From: Hyphomonas sp.
GTDB lineage: Bacteria > Pseudomonadota > Alphaproteobacteria > Caulobacterales > Hyphomonadaceae
Direction: 5' to 3'
DNA length: 64,000 bases
Assembly (NCBI GenBank): GCA_002700305.1
Contig: PACZ01000051.1
Location: 21,952 to 85,951, forward strand
Part shown: positions 63,208 to 64,000 of the stretch, in pieces
Numbering within the stretch: the stretch's first letter is position 1
Layout: each line of letters opens with the position of its first letter
Program-made: the position numbers and the translations under genes
Notes under the pieces: generated by a model
What the model saw: only the letters and a program-made list of their open reading frames with translations
Told to the model about the DNA's origin: nothing
The model's database searches: none

Positions 63208-63804
63208 ATGGCTAAATCAGGACTTATCGCCGCCGTGGCGCTCGCAGCTGGAGTGGCTGCCTGCCAGGGTATTCCGAAGGAACAGACGGTCGCGCAATAC
63301 TGCGCCGTGCCGGACCATCAGGACGAAGGCGTCTGCAAGCTGAAAGTCGAAATCGACGGGCAATCCGTTGCGCTGGCTGATACCGACATGCGCCTGTCCC
63401 AGGCACGCAATGTCGCCGATGGGGCGGCAACCGCAGCTGCAGAGGCGAAGGAACTCGCCGCTGCTGCCATGGCGCGGGCCGAGGAAGCGGCCAACAAGAC
63501 AGACGATGTCGTCTGCGAAACCCGCACCATCCAGAATTCCGCCATCGGCACCTGCCGTCCGGGCTTCACGCTGACCAGCTGCACCCAGACGCGCTACACC
63601 TATCGCGCTGGCGGCATGTCGATCATGCGCGAAATCAACGACCAGCAATGCCGCTTCAACAGCAAGGTGCTGGAGATGCAGGTCCGCTGCTGCGCGGCGG
63701 CCAGCTCCGGCGTGACGCCGGAAGACACGCTGATCAAGGGCACGCCCGATCCGGTGCCGGCACCGGAAGAACCGGCGAAGGAAGAGTCGCCGCTGCGTTA
63801 CTGA
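63208..63804 (+). CDS. Lipoprotein with alanine-rich helix and cysteine-rich C-terminal domain
   Basis: The 198-residue protein has a lipobox VAAC (Cys19), an extended alanine- and glutamate-rich helical stretch (about 65-95), and a C-terminal domain with six or more cysteines (in DDVVCETRTIQ, TCRPGFTLTSCTQTRYTYRAGG, QQCRFN and RCCAAASS). That domain suggests disulfide-bonded structure in the periplasm. I recognise no family. It is 86 bases after the ABC permease gene on the same strand, so co-transcription is possible. The gene ends before a terminator at 63837. Confidence 0.72.
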   Translation: MAKSGLIAAVALAAGVAACQGIPKEQTVAQYCAVPDHQDEGVCKLKVEIDGQSVALADTDMRLSQARNVADGAATAAAEAKELAAAAMARAEEAANKTDDVVCETRTIQNSAIGTCRPGFTLTSCTQTRYTYRAGGMSIMREINDQQCRFNSKVLEMQVRCCAAASSGVTPEDTLIKGTPDPVPAPEEPAKEESPLRY

Positions 63805-63836
63805 TCGCTGCGCCCAGGGGGCTGGGACTGACAGCG

Positions 63837-63876
63837 GAAACCGCCTGCGCCGGAGGGGGAGCAGGCGGTTTCTTCA
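63837..63876 (+). terminator. Rho-independent terminator after the cysteine-rich lipoprotein gene
   Basis: GAAACCGCCTGC (63837-63848) pairs with GCAGGCGGTTTC (63861-63872) around a 12-base loop and runs into TTCATTTC. It lies between two convergent genes and could serve both. Confidence 0.8.
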
Positions 63877-63888
63877 TTTCCGGAACGC

Positions 63889-64000
63889 TTATTCAGGCTG
63901 GAAGTAAAAGTCCCCGCCGGTCGTCAGGTCGATATAGTTCGGGTGCTGCTGTTCATTGGTGCGGCGGGCGACGGCGTCCTGCACACGCTTGAACAGGACG
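63889..64000 (-). CDS. 3' end of a possible caspase-family protein (truncated by window edge)
   Basis: On the minus strand a frame enters from the right edge and ends at TAA (63891-63889). The 37 visible residues read LFKRVQDAVARRTN, then NYIDLTTGGDFYFQPE. The F-K-R-V-x-D..V....QQ.P.....LTG.FYF pattern resembles the C-terminus of bacterial caspase-like peptidases (peptidase C14). Too little is present to be sure of the family. The catalytic region would lie outside the window. Confidence 0.5.
   Translation of the reverse strand, partial: VLFKRVQDAVARRTNEQQHPNYIDLTTGGDFYFQPE

Overview
The window is a continuous stretch of chromosome from an alphaproteobacterium, most likely a Hyphomonas-like or Caulobacter-like member (Hyphomonadaceae/Caulobacterales). 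Evidence for this placement: a GcrA cell-cycle regulator, a PhyR general-stress response regulator, an Irr-type Fur protein, a CC0125/CC1285-type lipoprotein, a MaeB fused malic enzyme, and crotonyl-CoA carboxylase/reductase with an ethylmalonyl-CoA-type mutase. Base composition is GC-rich throughout, apart from a few AT-richer genes. I saw no tRNA, rRNA, CRISPR array, insertion sequence or prophage block. The species-level placement is inference.

Layout. 1-2.6 kb: the end of lptB, rpoN and an AT-richer acetyltransferase. 2.6-5.8 kb: a minus-strand run that looks like nucleic-acid scavenging (exported S1/P1 nuclease, ribokinase, nucleoside hydrolase, thioesterase). 6-10.6 kb: a zinc-ribbon membrane protein, a desaturase, and two von Willebrand A paralogues, one cytosolic and one exported. 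10.7-15.6 kb: methyltransferase, universal stress protein, asd, thiolase and a GST-like protein. 15.7-18 kb: a TetR regulator with a three-site operator array facing a three-gene operon. 18-22.5 kb: nitroreductase, HSD10-like dehydrogenase, two small membrane or conserved genes, an AT-rich nuclease-fold gene and a TauD-family dioxygenase. 22.7-25.5 kb: serC-serA with a structured leader. 25.7-27.7 kb: a PagL-like outer-membrane protein and purA.

28-34.6 kb holds ccr, a D-amino-acid transaminase and an ethylmalonyl/methylmalonyl-CoA mutase. The ccr/transaminase and mutase upstream regions share a 15-bp operator-like sequence. A retropepsin-like/RimK fusion ligase follows. 34.6-46 kb: MFS transporter, two lipoproteins (one a cadherin-sugar-dehydrogenase-type protein), aldehyde dehydrogenase, maeB, mutS and an XRE regulator. 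46-53 kb: gshB, a BON lipoprotein, rsfS-rlmH, a TAXI-type binding protein, an SDR without the catalytic tyrosine, mutM, ubiE, and two small membrane ORFs (37 and 58 codons). 53-58.5 kb: ubiB, coaBC, dut and a PspB-like small-protein group behind two stacked palindromes. 58.5-64 kb: a Pif1-like helicase, phyR, irr, gcrA, an ABC-2 permease, a lipoprotein and the 3' end of a possible caspase-family gene.

Themes. Central carbon metabolism: acetyl-CoA assimilation through thiolase, Ccr, the mutase and MaeB. Biosynthesis: Ser, Asp family, purine, CoA, ubiquinone and glutathione. Genome maintenance: MutS, MutM, Dut and the Pif1-like helicase. Regulation and stress: RpoN, PhyR, Irr and GcrA. The least explained items are the TetR operator cassette, the dispersed palindromic element, the nuclease-fold gene, the VWA pair and the small membrane ORFs.
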